From: Hemibagrus wyckioides
Taxonomy: Eukaryota; Chordata; Actinopteri; Siluriformes; Bagridae
DNA length: 64,000 nucleotides
Reading direction: 5' to 3'
Assembly: GCF_019097595.1 (NCBI RefSeq)
Contig: NC_080726.1
Coordinates: 11,487,705 to 11,551,704 of the forward strand
Position numbers and translations under genes: made by a program
Notes under the pieces: generated by a model
What the model was told of the DNA's origin: nothing
The model's database searches: none
Seen by the model: only the letters and a program-made list of their open reading frames with translations
Shown here: positions 23,276 through 37,122 of the stretch, one piece after another
How positions within the stretch are numbered: the first letter of the stretch is position 1
Layout: the number at the start of each line of letters is the position of its first letter

Positions 23276-24759
23276 CCTTATTTGCTATAGACAGCATGAT
23301 TTTCTGAGCAAAACAGATTTTCTGGTTTTTCAGATTTTTTTTTCAGTAATAAGTATTGACTTTTTTGCTCAGTTTTGCATTTGTAACATTTTCATAATTT
23401 AATACTTTCTGCTGTCATAACCATCTGTAACTATGAAGCATTATTTGTTGTGTAAATCACTATTTGTCAATGTAAATATTTTACAAATGAAAAGGAAAAA
23501 ATCTGCAAAATGCCATCTGGGCATCTGATCCTGTGACTTTTGGCAGCCATCTTCACGTCCTCACTGACCAAACTTGCAGTCGTGTTAGAAAGCGAACGAA
23601 TTTTGCGAAAGAAGAAGTCCAGGACACTAAATCACGCTGCCAAATCTCAAAAATCACATGACCACATGTTCCCTGGTGGGTGATTGGAGATTTTCTGGTT
23701 CATTTGCAAGACATTCATTCTGTACACATTTGCAAACAGCGATGAACAAGTGCACGCATTTTACAGACTGAGTTCCAATCACAACGAGTATTATTTACTA
23801 GTGGTGGCTTTCAGCTTGGGTCATTTTCTGAGTCTCTGTGATCCTGTAAGCTCGAGTGCTTTATCCTCCAGCCATGTTCCAGAAGAAGAGGCTGCTCGAG
23901 GCGATACGCAGTCGGACTCGAACCAGTAGAAGCACACACAGCGTTTTCAGTCACTAATCCCCAACTCTGTAACCGCACTCAAAAACTGCACCAATTCACA
24001 CTTAGACCTTTTTCACTATCACAGTTAAGCTCAACCAAATCTGACGGAATCTTTTTTTTTTTTTTTTAAAAAACAACCATTTATATTAGCAGAATTGTTG
24101 CGTTCCTTCGGAGCGGTCGTGTGAGCCGAGTGACGTCTGTTCAGATGTAACCGTCTTCACACTGTAAACGCTTTGTAATCAATGTAATCTTTGTCTCTGG
24201 ACCGTTTCCATTTCACTCAGTCAGCTGGGAAATCTGAGGTTGCATTGAGCGGCTTGGTACTTTCAGTAAGGGTTTACACCAGAGAGCTACATCAGGAGTG
24301 ATGGTTGACCTATTGGGGGATGAATCAAGCATGAATTAAAAGGCTTTTACAAGGACTAAATCATTCCAGATGGTTGCACTTGAGTTGTTTAGTGCAGGTT
24401 TGTCTGTTGAGCTTTGTATGCACTTTACCTCAGTAAACAGGGATGATTTAGATTTAGGGTGCCATTCAGTGCTTAAAATTAAAAATGATAATTAATGATT
24501 TAAAATAAAAAGAATTTTTCAACATAGAAGTTTGGAAAACATGTATTTAAGCTTTAAAAATGTTTTAAGAATAGATACTGTATAATATTAAACAGAATTA
24601 GCGAACAAAAAAATGTGTTTCAGTAGCCTCAGTACTAAGCAGATCAGTACTAAGATTCTAATGATTTAATTTTTAATTTTCTTCCTCCGCTTTTCTTCTT
24701 ATCATGATCTAAACCAATGTGATCTTAACCGATCTTCTGTCAATTAAATGGAAATTGAC

Positions 24760-25070
24760 TTATCAGACATTTTCAGTCAGTATAAACAAACAAATTCTTT
24801 TATGGCTGCAAGCCTGATATAGAATTAGTCAGGACATTGATGGCTTTCAGTGTGAGATGTTTTTACCTCCGTTGGGAAAACCTTAGAAATTGGGTTGATA
24901 TCAACATATAATTTGAAGATATAAACATTTGTGAGAAGAAAAACTAACAGTTTTGGGTTTTTTGGAACTTTTCTTTGAATATATCGCCCCTAGTAGGCTA
25001 GATAAAAACACACATACTTATGAAAAGCTTTAAATTCTTAAAGGCTTGAGTGTCTACTTTCAGATGACAC
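24760..25070 (+). repeat. dispersed repeat, copy 2 of 2
   Basis: This is the partner of 15816-16190, with shared blocks CAGACATTTTCAGTCAGTAT, GGGTTGATATCAACATATAA, CAGTTTTGGG, TATCGCCCC, GGCTAGATAAAAACA and ATACTTATGAAAAGC. A short TA/T microsatellite (25091-25118) follows. Confidence 0.75.
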
Positions 25071-26394
25071 AAAAAATAAACAGGCGGAAATATATATATA
25101 TATATATTTTTTTTTTTGGCCTCTGGGAAGGAGAGAGAGAAATTCAGCTTATGTGATTTGTTAATCATTTCCTCATATTTCACACTTAAATGTTGTGGGA
25201 GAGTTAAATGTACATTATTTTAATAATCTGAAAAGATGGAGTAAGCTAAGTTAAATGGATTCACATATTAAAGCAACATAATCCGATTTCTGAAGTACGT
25301 TAATGATTAGATTTCAAGCTAAAGTGTAGCTGCACATGCCAATGCTGTATTTTAATGAATAGTGTAGATTTTATTAACTTTTAATACATTACATACATTT
25401 AAAATATCTTTTGCCTCTTCATACATATTTGCAGATGGAATATGATACACAGATGAATCAAATAAAGTCACCTAGAAATCATTCTTTAAGAAAAAAAAAG
25501 ATGTAGCGATACATTTTTCTCAGGCTCTTCCTTATATCTCACCTTTTCTCACCTTTTTAATTCACACAGATTTCCTATTACAGTCAAAAGTCTAATTATA
25601 GGTTCTCATCCTATTCCAGAGTCCACGGCATAAGAAAATGATTTACGAGCACATGAAATCGAGTGCGAGGTGAAAATTAGCGAGGCTTGGGTCTTCTTAA
25701 GGGTCGTCTACATTATTGCAGCATGATTTCGCCTGCACTGTCCATTAGCATCTTTTCCACTCACAGGCGTGGCTCTGATAATGCGTCCACATAATCACGC
25801 TTTAGCGCACACGACAGTGAAGCGAGAACCGACGCCTAGAACCGATCGGCGGCAAAAAGCTGTTGATTAGCAGCTCTGCTCTGATCTATCAGTACACGCC
25901 TGTGGCTTGCGGCTGTCTGAGCAAATTGACAGCAGCACCACAGACACAGACGTTCAGCGATGGTTTCTGGATCTCTTATAGTGTGAGAAAGCTAGAAAGA
26001 TTAGAGAATCATATTTGATATCTGTATGCAACATGTCTAACAGAAAGCACTTTGGGACTTTTTTTTTTTTATATATAGTAAAGTAGGTTAATTTTAGTGA
26101 AAGCGCCTGAGCCGTACAGCGACTCTGTTAGGTGTCACAGCTGAGACTCAGAACCTGCGGGAAACTTTGAGCTGCTGATAGATTGAGGTTAAGAAGAAAG
26201 GCTCAGGGGGAAGCGATGAGTGTTTTTGCTATGATCGTGGGATGTTCAGAACAAATCCAGATGTGCTTACAGTAATTCCCACCCTAATGGAGGAGTAGCA
26301 GCTTAGAAGGAATTCACGGTAATTAATTTGGCTTTATAATATTTAACCATATGAGATTGTGAACCACATTTAATTTTTTTTTTTTTTTAAGACC

Positions 26395-26945
26395 AGACAT
26401 GTTTTATTTAGTCTGTCAGTCTTTGGCATCCCTTGCAACCTCAACTTCCCGTTTTTGGTGAAAGGAGCAGATCCTGACAAGGTCTTCAGCAGTTGTAGCA
26501 GTTCACAACTGCTTCAGTGTTCAGAGTAGTGTTCAGAGTGATGCTTTTCTGCTCTTGTAAAGACTTAGTCCATTCTTCCTGTCTGCTCCAACCAGTCTGC
26601 CCATTCACCTCTGACCTCTCTCATCCATTTTCTTAAATCATTTATGCCTGCAGAATTAGTGCTCACTGGATGTTTTTCTCACCACATGATTACGTAGAAC
26701 GTCTATAAACTGTTATGTGTGACTCTCAGGAGATCAGACATTTCTGAAATACTCAAATCAGCTGTCTGGCATGTCATGATCGCAGAGCTTCCTTTCTGAT
26801 GTCTGATATGAACAAAGCTCTAGACCTGTATGTGTATGAGTTGATCCATTGCTGTGTTGTCACATGATTGGCTGATTGTATGACCGCAGTAATGAGCAGA
26901 TGGACAGGTGTTGCTATTACAGTATAGTGCCAGTGAGTTTTTAGA
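26395..26945 (+). repeat. dispersed transposon-like repeat
   Basis: The 3' part has CACATGATTGGCTGATTG, ATGAGCAGATGGACAGGTGT and a terminal CAGTGAGTTTT. The middle has TGATGTCTGATATGAAC and CTGTATGTGTATGAGTTGAT. These match a well-known fish repeat ending ACAGGTGTTCCTAATAAAGT ... CAGTGAGTG. Probably a non-coding DNA transposon; superfamily not assigned. Confidence 0.6.
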
Positions 26946-27332
26946 TAGTGTCACTTTATTTCACTTATTGGGTCAGTTTCTTTTAAAACAATTTTTTTGC
27001 ATTTGCCTCGTTGTTCCCTCTTGTTGCATCACACGTCCATATTTCCTTTTTAACTTCGCTACCAACCTGCACTTTAAAATGACAGCGTTACTTTTTGAGT
27101 GTGTGTATGTGTATTATGCACTCAGAGACAACTCTATTGTGCTTCTATAAGCCATGATTTACGTAAAATCTTGATGCTATACCTCTATCGGTTATTCAAC
27201 CCAAATTGCATGAGAGAATAGTTTCCACAGGTTTCTTCCTTATCATATTGTTCTGTTGTCCTGTATAGTAAGTATGCGCTTTGCTTACTTATTATAGTCT
27301 TGTGTACTGTGATGATATCTTGTGTGTAACTC

Positions 27333-27532
27333 ATTTACATTTATATTTCTGGCACGTTTACATTTCTGGCATTAGGCAGATGCCAGATGCCAGCAACTTA
27401 CAGTTTATCTCATTTTATACAACTGAGCAATTGACGGTTAAGGGCCTTGCTCTGGGGACGCTTGGAGGACCTGGGATTCGGACTCTCAACCATCTGATCC
27501 AATACCTTAACCACTAAGCTACCACATCTCCA
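27333..27532 (-). repeat. tRNA-derived SINE, antisense
   Basis: On the - strand the head reads GTGGTAGCTTAGTGGTTAAG (box A) and GGTTGAGAGTCCGAATCCC (box B). The body follows with CAAGGCCCTTAACCGTCAAT, and the tail has TGGCATCTGGCATCTGCC. It is nearly full length. Confidence 0.85.
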
Positions 27533-27810
27533 CTGTCCTGAATGAACAACAACTCTTTTCAGAAAACCCATTCTCTGTGATTCCTTTGCATGTTCTGAGG
27601 AAAGGCCCTTGATAATGGAGGACAAGCTCATTTGTGTTGCTTTAAGAAGCTTTTTGGAGCGGCTTGTTTGTCACCAGAACAGAACGCATTATTCCCCCTC
27701 AGCATCCACACCCACCTGAAGCTTTTGATATTTGGAGCGATGCTTTTGAAGCTCGCTCCATATTTATACTGTTGCATTGCCCCCGTCACTCACTCCTCGT
27801 CCTTTGAGCT

Positions 27811-27826
27811 GCCCCCCCCCCCCCCC
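27811..27826 (+). repeat. poly(C) run
   Basis: Sixteen or so C in a row on the + strand. A shorter C run is at 32571-32578. Confidence 0.9.
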
Positions 27827-29100
27827 GAGTCTTGCGACCGACTATCAGGAGTCCATGGCGTGAAGTTAGGACTAGATTCAGTGCCGTGTTGCACAGCTGC
27901 ACAGAAGGATGAGGTTACAGGAACTGACCTTGGAGCAGCAAAGAGACGAGATGGAAGGAGCGACCATTTTGCATAGATGAATTTTCCCTCAAACGCTCTG
28001 ATTGAGGAAATTGATTTCTGCAGATCTCGTGGAGGACCGTGGCTGCTTGTGCCAATTCTCAATCTGCATGAAATGAGTTGGGCGACCTTCTTTCCGAACA
28101 CGAGCGATGGAAAACGTGTATCCAGCATGATAGTGAAACAAGACACGCCGCTTCATTGCAGATTTCTTTATTTTTTTGCCAATTAAAACAGGAAAATATT
28201 TATTCCTTACACATGTGCTTCATATTATACACTGTGCTGTGGTAGTTACCTTTTATTTTTTTCCCTTCACCAAACTAAATTTAGCTGATAGATGCGAAAT
28301 ATGATCAGAGACTCAATGAAGCCGTGGCCATTGCTTCGATTAGCAGATTAGATTGTATTGTGGGTAACATGAGGCCTTTAATGTTTCCTCTCTAAACGTT
28401 GCTTGTTTTATTTTTGCAATATAAGAAGTCATTTTGTATATTTTTTTAGAAGGACGTTATTTACGTCAGTTCCCTGTGGGCACGTGTTGTGTTATGGTGA
28501 GCTACACAGTACTACATTTGACACAGACAGCTCTGAGGCAAGATTTCTTTTGTTTAATTATAGACATTGTTTATTACATGCAGCTCTAAGGAGGTATTTG
28601 TGTGAGAAATTGGATATCTTAAAGCCTTTCTTTCATTCTGAACAAAAATATAGTATATTTTAGCTCATTCTTAGACGGTACTATATGTTAAGCATGTTTA
28701 TTCCACAGAGATGCTGAATTCTCAGAGGTTTATGTTTATGTGTTGTTCTTGTACATTACTGTATAGTAACAGATCATTCAATCAGATTCTCCACACGATC
28801 TAAGACGAGTAATTAATGATTTATAAAAACCTGTGAGATTTTTGTTTGGAAAATGAAATAGTGAAGTTTTCCACAAGAAAGAGTTTATTTGTCTGTTTGT
28901 TTGTTTTTTTTAAATAGTGTTGTTGACATCAAGTTAATAAAGGAGGCTGTGATGTGAGATGTGAGAGCAGAACTGATAACAGGAATTAACAGGTTTTTTT
29001 TTTTTTCTACAGCAATGAATAGAACTATAAATGGCACTAAATATGAAGGCACCCTTTATTAATAAATCAAAAATTGTAAGATTTACTCAATATGAGTATA

Positions 29101-29604
29101 AGTGAATGAAGGAAGGGATGGATGGATGGATGGATGAGTGAGGGCATGGATGGATGGATGGATGGATGGATGGATGGATGAGTGAGTGAGTGAGGGGATG
29201 GATGGATGGATGAGTGAGGGGATGGATGGATGGATGGAAGGATGAATGAATGAATGAGTGAGTGGATGGGTAGATGAATGGAAGGATGAATGGATGAATG
29301 AATGAATGAATGAATGAATGAATGAATGAATGAATGAGTAATAGGATGGACAAATGAGGGGATGGATGGATGGATTAGTGAGTGGGTGGATGGATGGATG
29401 GATGGATGAGTGAGTGGGTGGATGGATGGATGGATGAGTGAGTGAGTGGATGGGTAGATGAATGGAAGGATGAATGAATGAATGAATGAATGAGTAATAG
29501 GATGGACAAATGAGGGGATGGATGGATGGATGGATAAGTGAGTGAGTGGATGGATAGATGGATGGATGGTTGAGTAAGTGAGTGAGTGAGTGAATGAATG
29601 AATG
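29101..29604 (+). repeat. GGAT/GAAT/GAGT tetranucleotide minisatellite
   Basis: About 500 bp of four-base units of the form TGGA, TGAA and TGAG are arranged in blocks. A composite block (GGGTAGATGAATGGAAGGAT, then (GAAT)n, then GTAATAGGATGGACAAATGA) occurs twice, starting at about 29261 and 29445. The antisense strand is open in several frames as Ile-His-Pro-Ser repeats, an artefact of the tetranucleotide unit. Confidence 0.93.
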
Positions 29605-32600
29605 TTGAATACAAATATATTGTAAGTAGATAAAAAGTTAATACACAATGTAACATGGAGCTGATATACTGTAAGTTTTATATATTTAGTAAAGTTAATA
29701 TATTTCTAGTGTATCTAATACTAAAAAATAAAGCTGAACAAATAGCTGATTAATATGCACCTACTTATTATCTCGTACTTATCTTAAATATACTTATAAA
29801 TGCTATTATGTAAAATAAAACGAGTAAAATGACTGTGGGGTGCCTCATGAGTGTATTTGTGAACTAGAACAAACTAAAAGTATCATTTTTGAAGAAAGTT
29901 AGAGCATTTAAGACACATTAGTCAGTCAAGTTCACAACTGATTCCTCACTTCGCCGTCGGGGAGTGAAAAAAAAGAGGGGAAAAAAATAAGAAAAACTAG
30001 TCACGCTTGCACTCAGGCCTGGGCATTACTTCTGTGCAGCCACCAGAGAACTGCTGACTTTGGTTTCTATTAATCACGCTTATGTTCTGCCTTTTTTTTC
30101 TGTACGCGACATGTTTTTATTTATTTGCTTGCTGGTCTTTGGCTGAAGCTGTTCCTCAGATGGAGGATTAGCCGAGTTAGCTCAGGCTCATTTGAAAGCT
30201 CATTATTATGGATTTGAAGGCTTCTTTGAACAATGCAGGTCTGCTAGAGTGGCTACACTCCAAAACCACCCTTCTGGGCCTGAACGTGTGCCGCCACTAC
30301 CACACACACACACACACATACACGCACCATAAAACCACACTGGACCACACTACCTTTGGAGCCACTACCATTAACCCCAAAGTATGACAGTTTACCGAGC
30401 ACTGAACCTAAAATATCATTCTGTCTATTATTAGTCTATTGGCGGTGTGTTGCTAGGTGCTGAGCAGACTTCATTCTGTATACGTACTTATAATATCAAT
30501 GTAATTTAAGTGATTACATTAAAGAGACTTGTCTGATTTTCCCCTGTGAAACACATTGTATTTAGACGTTAGACTATTTTCATTCAAAATGTTTAAAACG
30601 AGTTGCAAAAATAATAGAACAAATGCCTTTTGCTGTATTCTGTATATTGTTTTCTTAAAAAAAAAAGCTCCATCCAAAATCCAGCTAACTCATTCCTACA
30701 TATCAGAATGCTGGAAATTACTGTAATTACATTTTATTAGGCTGATATCAAAATCTGTGTCATTCAGCTTTATGCATGTGCGATTATGCATGACAAATAC
30801 AGTCCTTCACTCTCTGATAGTGGATATGAAACATGAAGTGGGCTACAGAATCAAATATCAGAAACAGTGCAATATTTGGAGCTGTAGATGAATTAAGCAT
30901 TAGAGTGAACGGAGCAGGCTTTTTTTTTTTACAGCAGATCCCACACGGAAGTCCTCTTCGCTTGTGCTGTTATTAAATTGCCTCGGCTTAAAGCGGCTCT
31001 TTGCCTTTGGCTATAGAAATAGCTCTACTTTCATTATAGCATAATTGCTACAGGTAGCACAAACAAATAAAAATGCGATGCTCTTTTTTTCCCTCCCCCT
31101 TCTATTTCTTGTTACTCTGTGTCGTCTAAACCCGCTGTCACCTCCGCCTGCTCGTATTCATCCTGTGAACCCCAGAGCGACTTGTCTGGTTTTGATTGAT
31201 GGAGACTATAAATGTAGAAACAAGGATTTCGAGGATGCCAAAGTCAAGTAATCTGACACAACACTTCGTGTGTAGTATTTGCAAGTAACACAACCTAGTT
31301 TTCATAAATGCAATGAACTTTTTTTTTTTTTTTATTTTGAACTTTGAGTGAAAATGAATGCAAATACGATATCACCAAGCGAAATAAAGATAACATTAGA
31401 ATAATAAAAACGTGATAATTAATTGCAGATCAAAAGAAAATTGAGCTTTGTTAGTCCTCTCTCTTGCACTTCCATCCTCCTGGATAATTGTTAGTAGCAC
31501 TTTACAGAAAAAAATAGCTGTAATGATAAGAAATGTATTCTCCCTCTGCAAATGAAAGGAACAGATTTGAGAGGAAGCATGATTAATGTGTTACCTCAGC
31601 TCTGAAATAGTCACTGAATGCTGATAGCGTTGTCAATGAAGCTAATCTCTAGACTACATTGTGCTGCTTCTGTGGTAGGCTGATTATGCAGAACAGATAT
31701 TACAGAGGCTGGAGCTAGTCAGCTAAACAGCAGCCATCTTTGTTTTCTAGACCAGAAACAATTTAAACTAGCACTAGTACTGGGGTGTGTTATTTAGAGT
31801 TTGTTTTCAGTTTTATATGTTTTTGGAATCACCTTTTTTCTATAAATGTCACCATTTTATTGCTTTCAGGTTTTGTATGGGTTGTAGTGCAGTTGCTCGC
31901 TAGCATAGAATAGCTCGATTAGCATATAGCACAAGAGAGATTTTTTCCCCATTATTGTTTATTTCCAGTGTTTTATAAACTCTTCCTAAAGTATGGAAAA
32001 GTTTCAACCTTTTTATCCATTTTTTAAAAGCTGGACAAGTGTAACTCCAGCCAGGCACGTATAAAAGAAAATGGCCGCCGCTGTGGTGTAGGCCGTTCAT
32101 ATATTCCCTCTTATTTTTCTCCATTCTCCTCCAGAGGACAAAAAGTAGCACCGTTGCCTTGTGGAAAGTAGTTTCATCTCTCAGCTGTATGGATTGCTCA
32201 GTTTTTACAGGTTACACATGATCTGTGCCAGCGGCCTGTCCTGAGTGAAGGAAGCTGTGAAAAAGCTTTGCAGTGAGCGAGCGAACAAGCGCAGCCTCTG
32301 CCTCTTTTCCATTATCACTGAGAGACACGGCTGTTTTTGTGCTGACTAGTAAAGATGGCTTTGCCCAAGACTCATCAACAAACGCCTGATAAGGAATAAA
32401 CGAACTGGCACAACTATCAGTAATGAGTCAGCGCAGTAGCTCTCATTAGCAGCTCCAGGAACGAACCCAATGCGAATTGCGTATAAATCAAAGGCGAGCC
32501 GTTAGACAAGGGACGTTGGATGAGATTACAGATTCTGTTTCTGCCATGAATCCTGTTATCGTATTGTTTCCCCCCCCCGCCTTTTCCTGTTTGAAGACCA

Positions 32601-34041
32601 TGACATAGAATGTGTCACTTTCCAAATGTGGTAAATTTTGATATTTGTACAGGAGCTTTACATCCATCCAAAGAGCTCAGAGATAACTAGCTTCTTACAG
32701 TGATGTTTCACACAAAACTGTACAGAAGGAAGCTCCTTATTATCTCCTTTCACTGATAGTAAACCTTTATCGGTTGCTAAAGTACTTAAAGCAACCTCAT
32801 TTTTCTCATTGAGCAATGCTGATAATATAGGTTGGAGTGTTATTGTCGTAATTTGTTGGCACAAAGCTACGCGAAAGGGTTGCTTTTGTCGTTGCTTTTG
32901 TGATAGACTCGGCACAAATACACAATGGCTAGATCAATAGCCTCTCCCCGATGGTGGCTTAACCAGCTGCAGCAGGCCAAGATTGCTCTTGTTATCAGAT
33001 GTTCAGAGCCAAACACAGATGCTTAGAAAGCAAAGCATGCCTGTGATACATGTGTAGCATTTAATTCCACTCTTACACATCCCCTTGTGCTGAGGAGGGA
33101 AATGCACAGCATGGTTCAATTAGGTTTTGCTAGCACAAGGGTTATACAGAGAAAACTTTTCTCTTCTATACGCAACAAGGTAGTGACTCGCATGCCTTTG
33201 ATGCAAAGTCTGCAGGGTGTGTTAAAGCATTTGATTAAGCCAAGGATACTGCGATGGTGCAATCCTCACTCTGCGCTGCTCCAGGCTAACCACGTCCAGT
33301 CCTGTTGTGCCGCTTCACTTCAGTTCCTCCCAAATACTTCAAGTTTAGTTTTTACCTTGTCTCCGAACTCATTTTAACTGCAGAAAAGCTGTGAATTCCT
33401 TTACTCATTACAAATTCGCATGCGGCGCACAAGCGGCCGTCGAGCAATGGAAGACACATTGGGAGGAAAAAAGTCCATAATTATGCGCTATTTGCATTAT
33501 TGAGATCTCTGGGGTTCGGATCTCTGCTCCTGTGGCAGCTGACAGCAGAGGAAGGAAGGATGCGTGTTTTGAACTGATTAACGCGGCCCGGCCCCTGTGT
33601 TGTAGAGAGTTGAGCGGAGTGGGCGTGAAGGCGATTAGAGGCTTGTTTTTAGGGCACTCGCCAAGAGAGAAGAGACACTCTTTCAACACGAGGGGGAGGA
33701 GAAGTACTCCCACACGGAACAGAGCCAGTGCTAAGACACCGCTATCATACCCAGAGGAGACAGAGGCACAAAACAAAGAGAATAGGACTGGAACAGTGTG
33801 AAATTTCACCACAAGATAATGACACAAGCTAATAGGTTTGGGGTATGTCACAGAATGAGCTTACAGCTTCACATTTTCAAAGAGATGATAGTGAATGATT
33901 AAACACATGCACATGCTAAATATAGTGATATCAATAAACTTTATATCATATTTATAGTATTGTAATATCACGAACTCACTTCCTGGAACCTTGTTGCGAA
34001 AGGACTCCTGACTGTATGACATGAAACTATTTTAGCTGTTC

Positions 34042-34160
34042 TTATATTATATTATATTATATTATATTATATTATATTATATTATATTATATTATATTAT
34101 ATTATATTATATTATATTATATTATATTATATTATATTATATTATATTATATTATATTAT
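34042..34160 (+). repeat. (ATATT)n pentanucleotide microsatellite
   Basis: About 24 perfect five-base units in 119 bp without interruption, bordered by unique sequence. Its perfection suggests recent expansion. Confidence 0.97.
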
Positions 34161-36477
34161 GAAAAAAACACGTACAAGCATAAAGAATGAAACACTTGCA
34201 GCTTCCAGTCTGACAGTTGTTACTGTAATTAATAATGGTGACTGTGGGGAAAAAAGTATTGGCACCTGCACGTTGCAATGTGATGGCACCCTATTAATAT
34301 TTTATTATCATAATCCCCAATCCCATGATATAATGTCCCCCGTTAGAACAAGAGAGAGAGAGAGAATGAGAGACATGATGGCGCTCTTCTGATCCTAGAA
34401 CAAAGAGCACCCCTGAACCTGATGTTTGAATGGACTATCTCAGAAAGGATTTTTGCACTGTGTCAGCCTGGTCCTGTCAGACGAGCAGAGTGTAAACACG
34501 GATAGATGACATGGAGAAAGATCAAACGAATACACAGTTTGATATCAAACTTGACATTGAGTGGTTTTATCACAGTAGAACTGACCCAGAATGTTCTGTG
34601 TAATAAATATCCCACACTGTGATATTTGCCTATGCATAAGATTATAATTCGTATTGGTTTATCGTTCTATACTGGGACATGTTAACCGTCCTTTGATTTC
34701 CTGTCACTTTCACTGGTCTGAAGTCCTGCATCGTACAGATTGTTATTGAATAACCTTTTCATAAATTCCCAGAAGGTTTAGTCATATTTTCATTTGGAGG
34801 CGTTGTCCGTATTGGAATTGTTGCTTCATCTCTTTGTCTCTGTCTCGTCTCGCAGTACCGTGTTAGTTCTTAAACCACAGAACATTTGGCGTATTTGTGC
34901 CCTGGTTTTCAGGGGGGAAAAAAATTAAGCCCCATTTCGGAGCTCTTTTGATTTCAGTCAGGACTTCCAAAAAAGAGCCACTACTGTTAGGCCAAGCAGA
35001 TGGAGCCTTTCAGCTTGATGATGCACTGATGGCATGCTGAAAAAATAGAACTGGCAGAAGAAGGGATTAGGAAGAGATCGAGGAAAGGCAGAATGTCTAG
35101 AGAAGACTGACAGAGAAAGCCTGTTATATCAGTTCGCCTACTCTCACAGGGTCCAGTAGCGTGAGTCCGTTACTACAAACTGTCTGAATTTCAGCAGCTG
35201 CTCTCTTTCTCAACAAGTATTCTGTTATTCATCACTATACCAGGAAAGCTTAGTTTAACTAGACTGCAGTCAGCTGATCAAACATTCCAGAAGTCATGTA
35301 CATCGCGGTAGAAACTGTGAAAAAAAAAAATCGTGTCACAAACATTGCATATTTTCCTGGAGATCTGCCTCTGTTTTTCTCTGCCTGGCTTCTAAATCCC
35401 TGTGCTTGGAAGCAGGAACTAGCACAGGAGGCAGGATATGTCAGAATATGGGTTGAGGAAAAACAACCGCTGATTCTCATTTCTTTAATTGCACTTCTTC
35501 ATTTTCTTTCCTTGCTTCCCTTCATTTCCTCTTAGCTCCTCCCTCAGAGCGAGGAAAGAGAACGAGGACAGCAGGAACAGAAAACAAACATATTTGCCAA
35601 ATGAGAAATCCTCGCTCGCCGAAGCGTCGCATGTGTTATGCCGACTATATAATGGATCTTCATCTACAGAACACTGATTTAAACACTGAATTAACCTTCA
35701 TCATTATTACACATGTACATCACATGTTGATGATGTCCGAACAGCGTTTTATTTCTCATCTGACTTTTTAAAGCAAGGCAGATTGAAATGTGCTTTTAAT
35801 GAAGGGTTTTATTTGCACTTATTGTTTATTGAATTCAAATGACTAAAATGTTCCTATCATCATACTATCTATTGGAATTGTTTTTTATTTTGATTGTGGA
35901 CAAGATTGTGTGCTTATATTATGCACTACAATAAAGAAGACTTCTATGTAGGACGCACCAGTGTATCGTCAATCTAGTAACATTCTATCCACCTGTTCCT
36001 CGATTTCTTCTAGTACATTTAAAGAATTGATACCTACCTAAAAACGGCAGACTTTAATTCATTTCCTGGTTCTAGGCTGAAGGATGTAGGATGAAGGGAT
36101 CATCACTTAGAGATCTGGGATGCCCCTAATGCAGTAGCAAAACTAATAGCCCCTCTTCTTCTCAGAGATTATTAATCAGTTGCCACATCCTGCTTCCTGA
36201 GCAACTCTTATACTCATGTGGCTTTACAGTGGGGTATCAATATCAATAAAATAATTTCATTGCTATTTACAGAAAGCAATAGCTTTCTGAATGTGATAAC
36301 ACATTGAAGAGCATTCAATGACTTACATGCTTCATGGCTGTTAAAAATAAAACGTAAGTTTCAAAAATGAAACATGTTTCAACTTGTTTTATCGATATTG
36401 TGCAGCTCTTGACTAAACCGAATATTTAGATATGTCTTAAAAATATATCTGTTTCAGTTTTAAATAATTCCGTCGTC

Positions 36478-36600
36478 TTCATGTTCCGCTCATCCTGGTC
36501 AAGATATTGTGGATCTAGGCCAATCCCAGGAATCCTGCATGAGTCAGGAATACACTATGGATGAGACATTAGTCTGTCACAACTTAAATAATATATTATT
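36478..36600 (+). repeat. dispersed repeat fragment, same family as 36800-37122
   Basis: CCGCTCATCCTGGTCAAGAT, TGTGGATC, GCCAATCCCAGGAATC, AGGAATACACTATGGATGAG and TAGTCTGTCACAAC match the left part of a common fish retroelement-like repeat (CGCTTATCCTGGTCAGG ... GGAGCCTATCCCAGG ... ACCCTGGATGGG). Confidence 0.6.
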
Positions 36601-36799
36601 GTATAATAAATGTAGTGATTAGTTTAGGTCAGTTTTTTTATTAGCTTTCCGTAATTTTTGTAATAAAACAGTAGTGGACTACGTTGAGTTTTAGATCCTA
36701 TCAGAAATGTTTCACACAGCTTCTGATCACTCAGTGTCTCACTGTAGTAAAGATATACTACAGCAGCACACAGGTGTGATTTTGAAGAATACACACTGA

Positions 36800-37122
36800 T
36801 GATTCCATCCATCCCATCCGTTTTCTCTACCACTTATCCGACCGATACTGCCTGGAGCCTCTCCCAGGGGACTCATGGCGCAAAGCGGGGGACACCATGG
36901 AGGGAGTGACAGCTCATCACACAGCAGAATAACACACTCATTCCCACACTACTTTGCCAGTCAGCCTACATCACATGTCTTTGGACTTGGGGAGGAAACC
37001 AGAAGAAATAGTACCCAGAAGAAACCCACAGGGAGAAGATTTAAGCAGTGCAGAGACAGGAATCAAACCCCCAACCCCCATGGAGGGCAAACAGCCTAAC
37101 CACTAAGCCACTATGTCGCCCT
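36800..37122 (-). repeat. tRNA-headed SINE-like repeat, antisense
   Basis: On the + strand the blocks are CTACCACTTATCCGACCG, GAGCCTCTCCCAGGGGACT, TGTCTTTGGACTTGGGGAGG, AAACCCACAGGGAGAAGA and, at the end, TAACCACTAAGCCACTATGT. Read on the - strand, the last block is a tRNA-like head (GTGGCTTAGTGGTTAGG, box B GGTTTGATTCC). So the element lies antisense to tenm4. The family name is not assigned. Confidence 0.7.

Noticed and set aside
27790..28146. Antisense ORF of 118 codons ending in a Gly run
   Set aside because: The Gly run is the poly(C) tract, and the rest has no recognisable motif.
29067..29656. Antisense ORFs of Ile-His-Pro-Ser repeats (up to 193 codons)
   Set aside because: Product of the GGAT/GAAT minisatellite; several frames are open at once and there is no unique sequence of note.
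34236..34275. AAAAGTATTGGCACC resembling a Tc1-type terminal repeat
   Set aside because: It is too short, and no matching inverted partner or transposase remnant was seen close by.
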